Source: Sciurus carolinensis (lineage: Eukaryota; Chordata; Mammalia; Rodentia; Sciuridae). From it: a stretch of 64,000 nt of DNA. The position numbers and the translations under genes were made by a program. The notes below the pieces were generated by a model. The model was not told the origin of the DNA. It was given only the letters and a program-made list of their open reading frames with translations, and did not search any database. Positions 10,736-20,850 of the stretch are shown here, one piece after another. The DNA is taken from the NCBI RefSeq assembly GCF_902686445.1, contig NC_062213.1:8987241-9051240 (forward strand), read 5' to 3'. Positions within the stretch are counted from its first letter, which is position 1; every line of letters starts with the position of its first letter.

Positions 10736-11884
10736 TGTACACACGTGGGCTTTAGTTGAAGACTTCGTGACTTTAGTTGAAGAGACTCTATTTTTCACTT
10801 CTGCAAGTTCTAGTTGGTTCTGTTACGCAAACACCTGGCTTTCTTGAAAAGATCTTGATTCTGTTTCACTTTTTATTATCATTAATAATTTAAACGTTTA
10901 AAATATACTTATTTTCTAACTCTCTAGTAGTAATATTATGATCTTAGGGTCTGAGGAGTCCAAATATCTTGCCCATTTGCTTGCTTTGAATTCTGCTGAT
11001 AGCACTCTCAACAGCTTATAGCCTCGTGTGCCTTGTGATTTTTGATTTTGAGTTCATCCACTCTGAGCCCACCTCTGTGAATCTTGGAAGAAGTGGGTTG
11101 AGAGTGTCTGCTTCCAGTGGAGGTTTGAGGGCAAGCTTACTCTGTACCTTGGGGATAACCCAAGTCTTGGACTTTATCCTGTTCCGCCTTTCAGAGACCC
11201 TACGGATCTTTGTTGGATGTTAGGAGTGAAAAAAATGAAAAAAGTGTATTATCTTCTTGCTTCCTTTGAAAAGTCTTGCCAAAATTAGACAAGACTTTTT
11301 TTTTTTTTTTTTTTTTTTTTAATTGAGAAGAACAAAACGTAGTCCTGACTATACTCCTGGCTTTTCCAGAAGGTGTCTCTTGAGGCTTCTCAAGTGCCCT
11401 GTTGTGTCATTAAGTCAGAATTTATGCACCCGGCTGATTAAGCATCGGCCCTCACTAGGGCTCAGTGGGGCCTAAAGACCATGCCTGCTGCCTCCTCTGC
11501 ACAAGGGAAGCCATTCTGCTTCTCTGAGGCCAGGTGTTTGCTGGCTACTTCTAGGAGAGGGTTTGGAATGACGACCACATTGTACAATAAATTGGAAAGA
11601 GCTGAATATGAACAGAAAAGAAAAGGAAAGCTCCTGAATCTCAAATCTCCTTAGACAGTGAGGCTGCATCTCACATCAGCTACGAAGCCATCCTGACCCC
11701 ACTGCTGGGCTGCTTTCTCCCGTGGACCTCGCTGGGGTGGCCTCTGCCCTACCCAGATGTGGGGTTAGGCCCACGACCTTGTGATGTGACTGAGTGGTCC
11801 CCAGCTGCAGGCCTGAGGATTCCAAAGGACGATTTGCCACAGAGCCAGGACGTTTCAAGGGCTGGAGATTTTATTTGATCTTCC
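10736..11884. other. Unassigned DNA including a T25 tract
   Basis: No gene recognised. A run of 25 T occupies 11296-11320 and directly follows a 10-bp inverted repeat (11269-11278 against 11290-11299, loop 11 nt). The T-run may be the tail of an antisense retroelement whose body I cannot identify. Confidence 0.5.
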
Positions 11885-12190
11885 TAATGTTTGCTGACGC
11901 TGGAGGTGCAGACAGTCTTTATTAGTCTTGTCTCATCTTAAGAGCACAAAAAGCAATTGCGGGGCACAAGTGACTTCCGTTTTCAGCAGCCGGCTATCCA
12001 GCAGCCCTTCACATCCGACAGGCCTCGGCAGCACTGTTAATTGGCCGTGTGGAAGTTTGCTAATTAGTGCGTCTGCCATTCCACTGTCTGGCTTTGGCCT
12101 GTTCCTGAGTCTTATTTTAAACCTCCTTTCCCTAAACGAATCTCTGCCCAGGGTCAAGTGGTCCAGTCATTAACCAACATTAGGCTTCCT
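11885..12190. other. Candidate conserved noncoding block
   Basis: This stretch resembles no repeat. It contains clustered homeodomain-type TAAT sites, including 'tgttaattgg' near 12036 and 'gctaattag' near 12060, set in moderately GC-rich sequence, which is a common texture of developmental enhancers. Frames open on both strands but without domain content. Conservation is guessed from texture only. Confidence 0.25.
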
Positions 12191-14429
12191 AAGTCTCCAC
12201 CTGGCTTCCCTGGCTTGAGGGGCCGTGTCTACGATTGTGGGGGTGGGGAAGCAGACATGAGGAGCCACTGTCCAGAGTCCTGGTAGGTCTGAGGAGGAAG
12301 CCCATGTGGGAGTTCTGGCACGAGGAAGCCAGCTGAGGGACATGTGGGGACCCATTAGTTACCATCAGAGAGAAAGGGCAGCTCTGTGCTGCTGGAAATG
12401 CCTCTAAGGCCTCCAGTCTCTGCTGCTAACACAGGAAACCTCTGGAAATTGCTCCCAAGAATTAAAGATGGAATAAATACGAACCTGGGTCACCAGGGAT
12501 CTGGGCCTGTGTCCCTCCATCCTAACTAAGTTTGCAACCTGGGAAAGCTAACCTCACTCTCCAACTCTGAGTCTCACTCAACCTGATGATCTCAAACACA
12601 AACTCAAGTCCTAAAGCCCGGCAACTCCCATCCAGCCTCGCCCAGCCTCTCCCAGCTGGGAGACTAAGGCCGCAAGAGCTAAAGGTCTAAAGATCTTGCC
12701 CAGATTGACACTGCCAGCAAGTGACAGAACGGAGGCCACCCCCCTTCCCCACCCTGACCCACAGTGCCCGTCCTCTCGGGGCACAGCCCACCCCTCTGCA
12801 AACAGGAGGACCTGTCACGTTCCACGGTGAGGGGGGGCTTTGGAGGCTGTGGCTCCTGGTGGCTCCTAGTGGCTCCTTGCAGCTCCTCACAGCTCCCAGT
12901 TCTCACACACACGCTTGTCTTTTTCATGCATGGTTTTCATTTGTGAAATCATTTTTAAAATGCTCGTGCTTTGAACGTGACCCTCATCTCCTGAAGGCGA
13001 GCAGAACTGAACGAGCCCCTCGGCCTTTCTGCGCAGTTAGAGGCAGCAGCACCACGGCTGGGATTTCACCAGATCCTCCCGGTCAGCCCCACTGGGGCGC
13101 CAGGATGCTGCTATGGCGCCTAGCGGAAGCAGCCACCCTCGCTTCCTCCCAGGTCATAGAAGCCACCTCTCACCTGTGCAGTCATTGGTGCTATGTGATC
13201 CTCTCTCAGAGTGGGAATGAAGGGCTCCTGGCATTCAAACCCACCAACCACTTCATACAGTCCTATAGGGCACCTGGTGCACCCAGGGGAGAGAGCTGAT
13301 CTGGAAAGATGGGGCTCCAGCCAGCTGCATGCAGAGACTCTCAGGACTTTAACTCTTCATAGCCTGTCTGCGGAGTTAGGAATTCAAAATGAACAAGCTT
13401 AAACAGAGGGGGCGTCTTCAACTCGGCACTGCTGGTAATTGCTGGATACCTCTCTGGTGTGGATTCTTCTCTGCATCATGGCGTGGTGAGCATCATCCCC
13501 AGCCTCTGCCCACTTAAGACCAGTAATGACACCCCCACCTCCTAGTGGTAACAACCAAGTGTCTCCAGACAGTGCCAAATGCCCCCTGGTGGGCAAAAAT
13601 CTCCCCGTTGCAAATCTCTGATCTAAAGTAAAGCAGAACTATAATCTATACATTTTCTTAGCTACACTGCTACTTTTGGATACAAATTAAAAGAAAAACA
13701 GCCTCCAAATTTCTCTTTCACTAATTTTGCCAGATTTTTATGAGGAGGGTTGGAAGTACTTTCAAAAATTTATTGCCTGGGATACGGAAAATATTAAGTC
13801 ATTATCCACTTTAGATAATGCCTGGATTAATTTTATATTAATTAGTTCAAAATAACGTTGCCTGGAGATTAAACTACAGAGGCAGAATGTAGAAGAGAAA
13901 AATTCAGAAATGGCCAAACATGGAAGAAATGCTAATTGGGAGCACACTTCATTCCCCGGTGCTTCTGCCTCCAGCTTGACCCGCTTGTCTGGATTCACCT
14001 CCAAACCCAGTCTGCCAAACGCCCCTGGCCGTGGAAGACACAGCTTACACACCACTTGGTCCACAGTTCCTGCTTATAGAAATAATTTGGTTTACTTCTC
14101 CAGGCACAGGGTAATATGCCCTCCTCGGTAGTCAGCTTGGTATGATCCCATCTGAGGCCCAGGCCCCTGGAGCCTGTACCCCGTCCTTTCTTATCCTTCC
14201 CTTAGAAGGAAGCACAATGGCTCTGCCATCTCTCCAGACACGCCCAGTGTGGGGGCTGAATTTCCTGCCTCCTGGATCATGGTGCTACCCTGGGAACCCC
14301 CTCCTCTGGGGTCCAGCGTCCTGGGCCAGTCTACCCCTTCTTGTTCCTTGGACTGACCCAGGCCAGTACCTGTGCATATAGCTGCCTCTCTTGGACAGCC
14401 CATTTCAATGTGTCTGTTGGGGGAACATC
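12191..14429. other. Unassigned DNA
   Basis: Holds no recognised gene. A short imperfect tandem array of 'gtggctcct' units lies at about 12847-12900. A MIR-like antisense trace may occur at 12640-12750. A 192-codon plus frame (12721-13299) has no domain and spans the simple array, so I treat it as chance. Confidence 0.4.
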
Positions 14430-14710
14430 GTCTTCTGAGCTCAGCATCCAGGACAGTGCCTGGCAGTTAGTAACCACATAGTAACTCACAGCCATCCTCA
14501 TTTCATTGCCCCAGAAGTTACTAAATGCTCAGTCTGTTCTGGGAAAGGTGCTGTGCACGTGGCAGAAATTGTTTTGTTTATTGAAGCATCCTTAGAAGGG
14601 ACACATACACCCACTTTACAGAAGAGGCAACTGAGACTTAAAGCATTCAAATGACACATGCTATTCACACCCCACAGCCCCTGTTCCTAACTGCTTCTCA
14701 GAGTCTCACA
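14430..14710 (-). mobile_element. MIR SINE relic (antisense), with a possible MIR/L2 tail in front
   Basis: At 14600-14700 the plus strand has 'ccactttacagaagaggcaactgagacttaaagc' phrasing followed by old sequence typical of antisense MIR. The segment 14440-14475 ('ggacagtgcctggcagttag') looks like the sense 3' end of another MIR or L2 copy. Confidence 0.65.
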
Positions 14711-14830
14711 GATGAATGCCACAAATATGGGGACCACCCCAGACCTCTCGGGTACAAGCATTTGGAACCAGAAGCTTATTAGTTAAAGGAAAAAAATAAA
14801 GTAGGGAATATTCTTAAAGGAATATGTAAG

Positions 14831-15250
14831 TGTTTTAGTCAGCTTTTTTGCTGCTGTGACTAAATGATCTGACCAGCACAATTATAGAAGTGGAAAAGTT
14901 TGTTTAGGGCTCGCGGTTTCAGAGGTCTTAGTCCACAAATGGCCAACTCCATTCCCCAGGGCTCGAGATGAGGCTGAACATCATGGCAGAAGAGCGTGGC
15001 AGAGGGAAGCAGCTCACATCATCAGGAGGCAGAGAGACAGACTCTACTCTTGAGACACAAAATATATACGCCCCATAGCCATGCCCCAATTCCCACCTCC
15101 TCCAGCCACACCCTGCCACTTCGGTTAATCCCATCAGGGATTAACCCACTGATTGGGTTAAGACTCTTACAACCCCATCAATTCTCCTCTGAACCTTCCT
15201 GCATTGTCTCACATGTGAGCTTTTGGGGGAAACCTCACCTCCAAACCATA
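14831..15250 (-). mobile_element. ERVL-MaLR solo LTR (antisense)
   Basis: Antisense copy of the same LTR type found in sense at 42366-42791. Shared blocks include 'gcttttttgctgctgtgac' near the start, 'cagggattaacccactgattgggttaag' and 'ttgtctcacatgtgagctttt' near the end. Flanks show an imperfect 5-bp target duplication (GTAAG at 14826-14830 and ATAAG at about 15248-15252). The site homologous to the CT tract of other copies is here only a short 'ggcagagagacagac'. Confidence 0.82.
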
Positions 15251-17403
15251 AGAATAAGCCTAAGCACTTTATTTCAAATTATGAAAATATTAATGCTCAG
15301 AGACATGGACACTCATGGCCTTCAAGGCAGACCCGGGCTGTCCTTTGAGCATGTTCTTTTTCCTTTATCTTGTATAAACTCCACGCACAGAGCATGCTCT
15401 GACTCCTTCCCAGCGTTTCCTCTTCTGGCGTTGGAGAGAGGCTATAGACACTGGAGCTTCCCTTCCAGTGCAAAGGTCTTCCAGATTTTTACGACCTTTT
15501 TCCAATCATAGTGACCACACATAATTGTTCAGCACTCTTTAAAGCAGAGGCCTATTTTTTCTAAGTCTTCACAAGGTGCAGTTTTCTAAGTTAGTGCCTG
15601 TGGACTGTGCAGCCCGGTGCCTTTCGTGAATTCATATTTGTTTGTGCGTGTGACATATTCTGAGCCCCTCCAGCCACCCCGCTATGGCCCACCCTCACTC
15701 CTTCCTCCTAGTCTCCTTCCTCTTCATCAAGTCTCCCTTCTTCATTCTCGTTGTCTTTTTAATTTCATCCAAGACTCCACACGGGAGAAAACTGCTCGAC
15801 CCTTGTCTTCCTGAGACTGGCTTTTGTGCAACGTGGGGGCAGCGTGTGGTTTTCCACAGGTTTTCATGGAGACAACACCATCCCTTCCTGCCCCATCGTA
15901 TCTTGAGTTTCTGAAAGAGTTTTCAGGAATGTGCCCAGACTCCCAGCACAAGACAGACCTGGGGGAAGCAGTGAAGCTGCCTGCAGCTCACCCACTGTAG
16001 TCAGAGCCTAGAACATTCCACAGAGAGCAGGGTCTTCTCGGTTTGCCAGGCGAGTCAGGTAAGTGTGGCACGTGTGGGAGAGTTTGGCTATAAATGTTTT
16101 CAAGACTGAATGAAGCTGGACTGAAGAGGATGGCCGTTCCAGGTAGCCCATCAACCCCAGGACGCAGGCAGGACGGGGCTGAGCAGAAGACAGCCCGAGA
16201 CCACATGCTGCCGCTCCTCCCGGTCTGTCTTTCTGTCTGTCGATGAGATGCGTCACACGGCTGCTCTTCTCCACAGACGTGTCCTCCTCACCCAACAGTG
16301 CCTAGTGAAGAGCAGCGCTGCCCGTGGTCACCTGCTGCAGTGGCCAGCAGCGTCCAGTGAGGGTGAAAAGAGAGGCTGCTCCGTCAGGCCTGGCGCTGTA
16401 TGGACAGGGGAAGTCATTCTCTTTGGTCAAGAGGGCTGCTTTGGGTCCGGGTGCGGGGTCAGTGAGGACACCCGAGGGCAGCGGTCCAGCCTGAAGTGCT
16501 GAGTCAGACCTGGCCAGACAGCATTGACACGGAGGAGCCTGAGTCACAAGCCATCAGGTTAGGAAGGGACTGCTCCCTGGCTGCCCCCTTCTGCACTCTC
16601 AGGGTGCTGGGCACTGTGTGGGGCGGGGGTGAGACCCCCTGCTCTGTGCAGACCTGGTCCCAGGATGGTGTGCCCAACACAATTCCCCAGCACGTCTAGA
16701 TACAGTTGTGCCTAAGGAAACTGGTGGGCTGTAAAAGCCTGGGTGGCAAACCACACCCAGAGAGCCACAGAGGAAGAGAAAAACGGGGGTCCCAGGGGAG
16801 GGGGAGCAGTGTGTACTGAGCACACCTACCTGAGATGGGCTTTGAAAGACTGGTCTCTGCAAAGTGGGTGGGGCGGGGCCGGATGAACCCAGCATGTGAC
16901 AGGCACGGTACCCTCCGACCCCTCCACAGCTGGGCACGGAGGCCTGAGAAGCAGGGCTGGCGTGACTGAAGAGCTCACACACATCAGGATGCTCCAGTTT
17001 ACCATGATCGCTGTCTGAAACTGCTTCCTTTCTGAGGTGGCAGACACCCATCTGCCAAGGCCATGGTCTCCAGCCACTGGGGACGAGACCAGGCATGGGC
17101 CTCTGACCCAAGGGCAGTGCCACCCTCCCTGGGAACCTGGGATTCTGTCTGCACGGGAGGGAGTTTGAACTGGTGTCTGCACAGAGGAGGCGGCACTGTG
17201 GAGGCTGTGGAAATGGCCACAGGCTGCTTCATGCACCTGAAGGACAGCAGCAGCCACGAGGAGGAGGAAGGGGAGGTGTGGGGGACTTCTGCTGGGCTCT
17301 GGAGTCGCCTTCAGTTTCCAATCTCCAGACTCCTGAGACCTGATTTCATTCCCATGCTGGATCTGAAACATAACATTGTGTTTCTTATATAAAAATATCC
17401 TGT
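15251..17403. other. Unassigned DNA
   Basis: No repeat family or exon recognised. Frames of 174 and 198 codons overlap on the minus strand at 16599-17422. They read as tryptophan-, proline- and serine-rich random text and are partly out of frame with each other, so they do not support a gene. Confidence 0.45.
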
Positions 17404-17630
17404 GAGCTGGGTGTGGTGGCACATGTCTGTAATCCCAGCAGCTCAGGGGGCTGAGACAGGAGGATCACAAGTTCAAAGCCAGCCACAGCAACTTAGCAAG
17501 GCGTTAAGCAACTTAGAAATAAAAATAAAGGAAAGAATCAAAGAGGCTTGGGGATGTTGCTCCACTGGATTCAATCCCCAGTACCTAAAAATAAATTAAT
17601 TATTAATAAATAAAAGTCCTCTTTTTGCTT
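17404..17630 (+). mobile_element. B1-dID composite SINE
   Basis: The left half is a 7SL-derived B1/Alu-like monomer: 'gctgggtgtggtggcacatg' leads into 'tctgtaatcccagcagctca', then 'gaggatcacaagttcaaagcc'. The right half is an ID-like tRNA-derived unit, with 'ggcttggggatgttgctcc' and 'ttcaatccccagtacct'. It ends in an A/T-rich tail. This dimer is found in squirrels and related rodents. The A- and B-box-like pieces belong to this SINE, not to a tRNA gene. Confidence 0.92.
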
Positions 17631-17754
17631 AACTACAACAATTCACCTGACTTCTACTATCTAGCATCAGAACATTAACAAAAATGATCAAATTATAAGC
17701 AACTTCGTATTCTAAATGTTTACTCTGTGCCAGATAATGACTTTAAGCAGACTG

Positions 17755-18130
17755 TGATGGATTGCACTGTGTCCTCTCAAATTCATATTTTGAAGCCTTA
17801 ACCCCTTGGAGGACTGTATTTGGAGAGAGGGTTTTTAGGGAGATAAGTAAGGTTAAATGAGGTCACAAGGGTAGGCAGGAACCTAACTTGCTAAAATTAG
17901 TGGCTTTTTAAGAAGAGGGACAGAGATCCTTTGCACGCACACATTGGGGAAGGAGCCCGAAGCTGTTGGCAGCAAGCTAAGAAGGGTACCTTCACCAGGA
18001 ACCAGGGCAACCGAGCCTTGATCTGCAACTTTCCAGCTTCCAGACTGTGAGAAACAAGCTTCTGTTGTCTAAACCACTCCAACCTTTATATTTTGTTGTG
18101 CAAGCTGTAGCTGAAAAATACCTGGGCTAA
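17755..18130 (+). mobile_element. MLT1-type MaLR LTR
   Basis: Order of landmarks matches an old MaLR LTR in sense: 'gtgtcctctcaaattcatattttgaagcc', then 'tgtatttggagagagggtttttaggg', 'gttaaatgaggtcacaagggt', and a 3' end with 'cttccagactgtgagaaacaagcttctgttgtctaaaccac' phrasing. It is diverged, without an intact signal or visible target duplication. Confidence 0.75.
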
Positions 18131-18290
18131 TCATTACCTAATTTCACCCTCTTACAATCTGTTGAAAGGAGTATCTTCATGCCTCAGAGATGGGAGATGG
18201 ATGATCAGAGGAAGATGCAGGATTTGAACCAGTTCTTTCTACCCAAAGCCCAGGCTCGTTAATACTGCTGCCGCTCTCAGGAACTGGATC
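18131..18290 (-). mobile_element. MIR SINE relic (antisense)
   Basis: 'caggatttgaaccagttctttctacccaaagcccaggctc' phrasing at 18216-18256 is the antisense 5' part of MIR, preceded by a weak core. It directly follows the LTR. Confidence 0.65.
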
Positions 18291-18824
18291 TCCACACAGC
18301 TACTCCAAACTCAGGCTGTTTATCCAAGCTACAGAGAGAGCAGGAGAGATGCACCCCTGTGGAGACATGCGGGGGGGCCCACCTTGACCTCTATGATCTA
18401 AGACTGTGGGTGAACACGATGGGCAGTTGTCATTTCTTACCAGGAAACCTGTTTCCAGTACCTTCTTCCCTGGCCTGAGGGACACTCCTACAGGAGCGAT
18501 GGTCCTGCACCCCTCAGCCCTGCAGTGACTTGGATTCCCACGTGAGCGTTAGGCTTTGGCCAGGATTCTGGCTTTGGAGAAACAGTCTTGCAGCCGGCTC
18601 AGCCTCAGAGCTGGCAGCTCCGCCACAGGCAAACCTTTCAGGCCCACTGTTTCCCAGGAGCAGCTGGAGGCAGAGGCGCTTGCAGGCAAAGGATGAGAGC
18701 CTCGGAGACGAGCGCGAAATGTCAGTTCAGGACACATACCCACCTCAGCTGGAACGTTCCTGCTGCTTTTTCTCAAAGACTGCTTGCATTACACTTTAAT
18801 TTAAAAAAAAAAAAAAAAAACTAT
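18291..18824. other. Unassigned DNA ending in A18
   Basis: No gene recognised. A run of 18 A lies at 18803-18820. It may be the tail of a plus-strand retroinsertion, but no SINE or LINE body is recognised before it. Confidence 0.45.
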
Positions 18825-19502
18825 TGCAGATTCATATGCATAATTGTTGATTCACACGCAGAGAGATTTCTATGTACCATTTACCCGGTTTCTCTCCATG
18901 ATAACGTCTTGTGAAACTATAGGGCAACATCACAGCCAGGATATTGACATTGATGCCATCTGCTGATTTTATTTAGATTTCCCGGCTTTACTTCCCCTGG
19001 TGTGTTTATTTAGTTCTGTGCAATTTCTCACCTGTTCGGGTTCACAGAGCCAGCTCCACAGTGAAGACGGAAAGCAGCTTTATCTTTATGAGAACATTGC
19101 TGCTCTTTAACCACCTTCAATTTCTTCCCCACCCACAAACCCCCACTCCAGCAACCACTAACCTGCTCTGCAAATCTATAATTTATCCATTTCAAAAACA
19201 TTATGTAAAAGGAATCATACAGCCTGCAAACCTTCTGAGGTTCACTTTTTTATTCAGCTTCATTCTCTGGAAATTGGTCAGGGTGCTTGTGTGTCCAGAG
19301 TCTGCTATTGTATGGTGTGGTTGGATTTGCATTTGTTTACCCTTCTCTTATGGAGGGTCTTTGCATTGTTTCCAGTTTGGGGCTATTGTGGAGAAAACTG
19401 GGAAAACATTCATACATAGGATTTTTACAAGAATAAGTCTTCACTTCTCTAGGAAAAATATTCAGGTGCGCATGCTGGGTTGCAGTAGACACGTCTATGT
19501 GT

Positions 19503-20078
19503 GTTTTTTAATTTTTTATTATTTTGTTTATTTTTATAGGCTGCATTTTGATTCATTGTACACAAATGGGGTACATCTTTTTATTTCTATGGTTGTGTAT
19601 GATGTAGATTCATACCACTTGTGTAATCACACATGTACATAGGGTAATGATGTCTGTCTCATTCCAACATCTTTCATACCCCAGATCCCTCCTCCCTCTC
19701 ATTTCCCTCTACATAACCTAGAGTTCCTCCATTCTTCTGTCATTCCCCCACCCCCTACCCACATTATATATCGTCATCCACTTATCAGGGAAAACATTCT
19801 GCCTTCGGTTTTTTGGGATTAGCTTATTTCACTTAGCATGATATTCTCCAATTCCATGCAGTTATCCCACTCCTTGGCCTATACCCAAAGGACTTAAAAT
19901 TAGCATACTACAGTAACACAGTCACATCAATGTTTATAGCAGCTCAATTCACAATAGCTAGATTGTGGAACTAACACAGATACCCTTCAATAGATGAATG
20001 GATAAAGCAACTGTGGTATATATACATAATGGAATATTATTCAGTCATAAAGAAGAACAATATTTTGGCATATGCCTG
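19503..20078 (-). mobile_element. Younger rodent LINE-1 3' end with 5' inversion (twin priming)
   Basis: Positions 19503-19860 are antisense: a T-rich tail, then the reverse complement of the L1 3'UTR up to the ORF2 C-terminal coding end near 'atattctccaattccatgca'. From 19861 to 20078 the orientation flips: 'ccaatagatgaatggataaag'-type sequence and 'ggaatattattcagtcataaag' are sense ORF2 codons from just upstream in the same element. Comparison with the uninverted copy at 25975-26535 shows that the two breakpoints are only a few bases apart in the L1 sequence. This is the signature of twin priming. It sits inside the old L1M. Confidence 0.85.
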
Positions 20079-20552
20079 GTTTTTAAAGAAACTGCCATCT
20101 GGTCTTTTACAGTGTTCTCTGGAGTGCTATGCAGTTTCCCAACCCAGTAGCAGGTTCTGAGTGGCTCAGGTTTCTTTGCCTTTAATATTTTCACTGTCTC
20201 TCACTTCAGTGGTATTGATAGTGACCTTTCAACGTGGTTTCACTCTGCCTTTCCCTGAAGGCTGTGAGGTTGGCCACTCACCCACATGCATATTTGCCAT
20301 CTGTATGTCTTCATCAGCAAAATGCCCAGGCATGCCTTTGCTCATTTTTGATTAGATTTAGTTGGGTTTTTAAAGTTGATTTGTAAGATTTTTCTGTTCT
20401 TTTCTTTTTGTTGACAGATTTAAAATACTAGTCCTTTGTTGGATACATGGTTTGCAAATGTTCAAATATGTTCTCCCACCGTATAGCTTGTCTTTCCATT
20501 CTCAGACAGAAGTTTTGGCACAGTGTAAGTTTTGCTTTTCAGATTTAGATAT

Positions 20553-20690
20553 TTTATTTATTTATTTTTAATTTTGATTCATTGTACACAAATGCTGTGC
20601 AACTTTCACTTCTCTGGTTGTACACGAAGTAGAGTCATACCATTTGTGTAATCATACATGTACATAGGGTAATGATGTTTAGTGTTAGTT
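20553..20690 (-). mobile_element. Short rodent LINE-1 3' end (antisense)
   Basis: A T/A-rich tail at 20550-20573 is followed by 'ttgattcattgtacacaaatg' and 'catttgtgtaatcatacatg', the same 3' terminal sequence as in the 19503 insertion. It is 5'-truncated to about 140 bp and is nested in the L1M. Confidence 0.85.
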
Positions 20691-20850
20691 TTACATTCAG
20701 ATGAGGATCAGTTTCTCAGTAAATTGTTCTATGAATTGTGCTTTTGTGTCAAGTCTAAAAACTCTTTGCCAAGTTGTGAGCACTGAAGATCATCTTTTAT
20801 AGTTGTCAGGTTTTGTAGTTTTATTTCTAAGTTTGTGACCTGCCTTTCTG

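Larger units (their letters stand above)
18825..20850 (-). mobile_element. Ancient L1M LINE-1 (antisense), interrupted by two younger L1s
   Basis: Three recognisable pieces of one old antisense L1M copy lie at 18825-19500, 20079-20550 and 20691-20850. Landmarks are 'ccccactccagcaaccactaacctgc', 'ggaatcatacagcctgc', 'actagtcctttgttggatac' and 'gtgcttttgtgtcaagtctaaaaactctttgcc'. They run in the consensus order of an L1 3' region read backwards. The gaps are filled by the younger L1 insertions at 19503-20078 and 20553-20690, so this element is older than both. It has no coding capacity. Confidence 0.8.

Noticed and set aside
12721..13299. 192-codon plus frame
   Set aside because: Runs through a short tandem array and has no recognisable domain.
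16599..17422. Overlapping 174- and 198-codon minus frames
   Set aside because: They overlap in different frames in GC-rich DNA, with no domain. Typical of composition, not coding.
17404..17630. tRNA-like promoter boxes
   Set aside because: They belong to the B1-dID and other ID SINEs. No tRNA cloverleaf can be formed.
19061..19642. 193-codon plus frame with hydrophobic segments resembling a membrane protein
   Set aside because: It lies in the antisense of L1M and the younger L1 3' end. The hydrophobicity comes from T-rich antisense LINE sequence.
19735..19765. G-quadruplex on the minus strand of the L1 3'UTR
   Set aside because: Only three clear G-runs are present, which is short of the usual four-run motif.
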